A stretch of DNA of 7,940 bases, taken from NCBI GenBank assembly GCA_003487005.1, contig DNFG01000098.1, positions 632 to 8,571 on the forward strand, read 5' to 3'. The translations under genes were made by a program, and so were the position numbers. Source of the DNA: Bryobacterales bacterium (GTDB taxonomy: Bacteria > Acidobacteriota > Terriglobia > Bryobacterales > Bryobacteraceae). Below are positions 6,941-7,940 of the stretch, piece after piece; position 1 is the stretch's first letter, and each line of letters opens with the position of its first letter. The notes beneath the pieces were generated by a model. It was not told where the DNA came from, searched no databases, and was given only the letters and a program-made list of their open reading frames with translations.

Positions 6941-6969
6941 AGTCGGATTAGTATTGCACAATCCGGACT
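6941..6969. promoter_or_regulatory. Imperfect dyad around the -35 of the PEP-CTERM gene, possible operator
   Basis: AGTCGGATT (6941-6949) and AATCCGGACT (6960-6969) pair as 9 bp with one bulged G at 6965, spaced by 10 bases that contain the TTGCAC -35 hexamer. A second small dyad, ATCGA-CTGA-TCGAT (6984-6997), covers the expected transcription start. Both are where a repressor or activator could bind; no regulator is known. Confidence 0.3.
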
Positions 6970-6983
6970 TGTCGTTGTATGCT
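6954..6983 (+). promoter_or_regulatory. Sigma-70-type promoter of the PEP-CTERM gene
   Basis: TTGCAC (-35, 6954-6959) and TATGCT (-10, 6978-6983) are 18 bases apart. Each matches the consensus at four of six positions. Transcription should begin near 6990, leaving a leader of about 27 bases that carries the ribosome binding site. Confidence 0.6.
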
Positions 6984-7001
6984 ATCGACTGATCGATTTC
7001 T

Positions 7002-7010
7002 GGAGGAGGA
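7002..7010 (+). promoter_or_regulatory. Strong Shine-Dalgarno of the PEP-CTERM gene
   Basis: GGAGGAGGA ends 6 bases before the ATG at 7017 and fixes that start over the ATG three codons later (7026). It is the strongest ribosome binding site in the window, and contrasts with the missing ones of the two genes before it. Confidence 0.8.
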
Positions 7011-7016
7011 TCTCAA

Positions 7017-7691
7017 ATGATCGAAATGTTGCATGGATTTTTGCGCCCGGCGAAGCGGATTGCCCTCGCCGGCGCGCTTCTGATGGCCATGAGCGTTGCG
7101 CCCGCGGCGGCGAGCACGGTGATCTTCGACACCTTCGGGCCGGGGACCACTTTCAACAGCAGCGTGGGCTTGACGATCGGATTTGACGAAACGAACCGAA
7201 TGGCGGCTGTGCCGTTTAGTTCCCCAACCGATTTCCAACTGGACTACATCATGCTCCCGATGACTTACATCTCCGGCACGAACGGGTTCAGGGTCCGTAT
7301 CTTTACTGAGTTTGGCGGGTTGCCCTCCTCCCAAGTGATTAATTGGTCCGCAGCGAACGTACTTCCCGTGGACGAAACTCCGGCCATCGTCACTCTGACG
7401 GATGCGTTCCAAACGACATTCGAGGGAGGCAAGACCTATTTTCTAGCCGTGGAGACGCTCGTGACGCCATCCTGGCTATCCTGGCATCTCTCAACCACGA
7501 CGACCGGCACGTATCTAACCCGGATCGAGGGAGGCGAATGGCAACAGTCTGCCGACAGCCAATTCATCTCCGCATTCCGGATAGTGGCTCTGGGGGATGA
7601 TGTGGGCTCCGAGATCCCTGAACCCGGTACCTGGGCGTTGATGGGCGCGGGCCTGGCCGGTCTGGCGTGGCTGCGGCGGAAGCGAGCCTAG
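7017..7691 (+). CDS. PEP-CTERM sorted exported protein
   Basis: This 224-residue protein is built for export and exosortase processing. It has a basic start, a Sec signal peptide with hydrophobic core (residues 15-30) and a likely cut after Ala32 (APAAA-S). At the C-terminus is a complete PEP-CTERM signal: Pro-Glu-Pro at 201-203, a hydrophobic helix (about 204-219) and the basic RRKR at 220-223. Exosortase (EpsH/XrtA type) is expected to cleave this tail, leaving the protein at the surface or in extracellular polymer. The middle (33-192) is rich in Thr, Ser, Gly and aromatic residues and looks like a beta-sandwich. Features such as FDTFGPGTTFNSS, AAVPFSS and GGKTYFLAVE resemble the choice-anchor R type domain, but I am unsure of that label. 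It has its own promoter (6954-6983) and Shine-Dalgarno (7002-7010). No exosortase gene is in the window. Its TAG overlaps the stop of the opposing gene. Confidence 0.9.
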   Translation: MIEMLHGFLRPAKRIALAGALLMAMSVAPAAASTVIFDTFGPGTTFNSSVGLTIGFDETNRMAAVPFSSPTDFQLDYIMLPMTYISGTNGFRVRIFTEFGGLPSSQVINWSAANVLPVDETPAIVTLTDAFQTTFEGGKTYFLAVETLVTPSWLSWHLSTTTTGTYLTRIEGGEWQQSADSQFISAFRIVALGDDVGSEIPEPGTWALMGAGLAGLAWLRRKRA

Positions 7692-7721
7692 CGCGGCGAG
7701 GCCGGTCGGCCGGAGGCTTCC
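7678..7721. terminator. Inverted-repeat region at the convergent gene ends
   Basis: GGAAGC (7678-7683) pairs with GCTTCC (7716-7721), and a nested GGCC (7700-7703), GGTC loop, GGCC (7708-7711) hairpin lies inside. The structure covers the shared CTAG stop and sits within the last codons of the minus-strand gene. It could slow or end transcription from both sides, but there is no T-run. Confidence 0.3.
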
Positions 7722-7918
7722 AGACGCCCGAGCGCCCGGTACAGCCCACCGAACAGCACCAGCATGAAAACCCCGCCGCCCACGGTGAGACCCCACTTTT
7801 GCCAGTCGGGGTCGATCAGGGGCGGCGGGATTTCGCCTTTTTGGACCAGTTCCCGCCGGTATTCCGCCTTTTCTTCCAGCGTCCGGCCGAGATCGCCGTG
7901 GATCGCCATCCGGGCCAC
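7688..7918 (-). CDS. Small single-pass membrane protein, C-terminal part, probably truncated by the contig end
   Basis: I do not recognise the family. From a possible GTG at 7918 it reads 76 residues; an ATG at 7909 is also in frame. Neither has a good Shine-Dalgarno, and the frame stays open upstream (Val-Glu-Pro before the GTG) to the point where adapter sequence begins at 7928, so the true start is probably off the contig. Visible parts: a charged N-terminal portion (RTLEEKAEYRRELVQKGEIP), a Pro-Pro-Pro and DPDWQKWG stretch, one membrane helix (about residues 43-62, WGLTVGGGVFMLVLFGGLYR) and a short basic tail. Positive charges after the helix suggest the C-terminus faces the cytoplasm. 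Its TAG stop (7688-7690 on this strand) shares the palindrome CTAG with the PEP-CTERM gene, a four-base tail-to-tail overlap. Confidence 0.65.
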   Translation of the reverse strand: MARMAIHGDLGRTLEEKAEYRRELVQKGEIPPPLIDPDWQKWGLTVGGGVFMLVLFGGLYRALGRLEASGRPASPR

Positions 7919-7927
7919 CGGCTCGAC

Positions 7928-7940
7928 AGATCGGAAGAGC
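7928..7940 (+). other. Illumina adapter remnant at the contig end
   Basis: The last 13 bases, AGATCGGAAGAGC, are exactly the common start of the Illumina TruSeq adapters, placed exactly at the 3' edge as expected from untrimmed read-through. This stretch should be treated as artefact and trimmed; genomic sequence probably ends at 7927, or up to one or two bases from there. Confidence 0.93.

Noticed and set aside
1..7940. CRISPR array, tRNA, rRNA, transposase or phage genes.
   Set aside because: No regularly spaced repeats, no RNA gene structures and no mobile-element motifs seen on either strand.

Overview
This is a 7,940-base, GC-rich bacterial window, apparently a whole short contig. Both ends run into incomplete genes, and the last 13 bases match the Illumina TruSeq adapter start. 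The gene content (RecJ, GyrA, a DPM1-like glycosyltransferase, a DUF4242 protein and a PEP-CTERM exported protein) and the style of sequence fit a soil or sediment Acidobacteriota, perhaps of the Bryobacter/Solibacter type. That assignment is an inference from composition and gene families, not a marker-based placement.

Layout, left to right. (1) Positions 1-747 (+) hold the C-terminal third or so of the single-strand DNA exonuclease RecJ. (2) Positions 805-1650 (+) hold a carbon-nitrogen hydrolase with an intact Glu-Lys-Cys triad and a signal peptide, probably co-transcribed with recJ. (3) Positions 1661-2773 (-) hold a 370-residue protein I do not recognise, convergent with the hydrolase and 61 bases downstream of gyrA on the same strand. 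A perfect 12-bp inverted repeat lies in that gap and overlaps the ribosome binding site of the unknown gene. (4) Positions 2835-5474 (-) hold a complete gyrA. (5) Positions 5563-6525 (+) hold a family 2 glycosyltransferase of the polyprenyl-phosphate sugar transferase type, divergent from gyrA. (6) Positions 6579-6854 (+) hold a small DUF4242 protein. (7) Positions 7017-7691 (+) hold a PEP-CTERM sorted secreted protein with its own promoter and a strong Shine-Dalgarno. (8) Positions 7688-7918 and onward (-) hold a small single-pass membrane protein, cut by the contig end, whose stop codon shares a CTAG with the PEP-CTERM gene.

There is no single pathway here: DNA maintenance genes (recJ, gyrA) sit beside envelope and export genes (signal-peptide hydrolase, lipid-linked sugar transferase, PEP-CTERM protein). 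I see no CRISPR array, insertion sequence, tRNA, rRNA or phage genes. I found no convincing new multi-gene system. The items most worth a second look are the unrecognised protein behind gyrA with its hairpin-covered ribosome binding site, the exported nitrilase-fold enzyme, the several starts that look leaderless or nearly so, and the adapter remnant at the right end.
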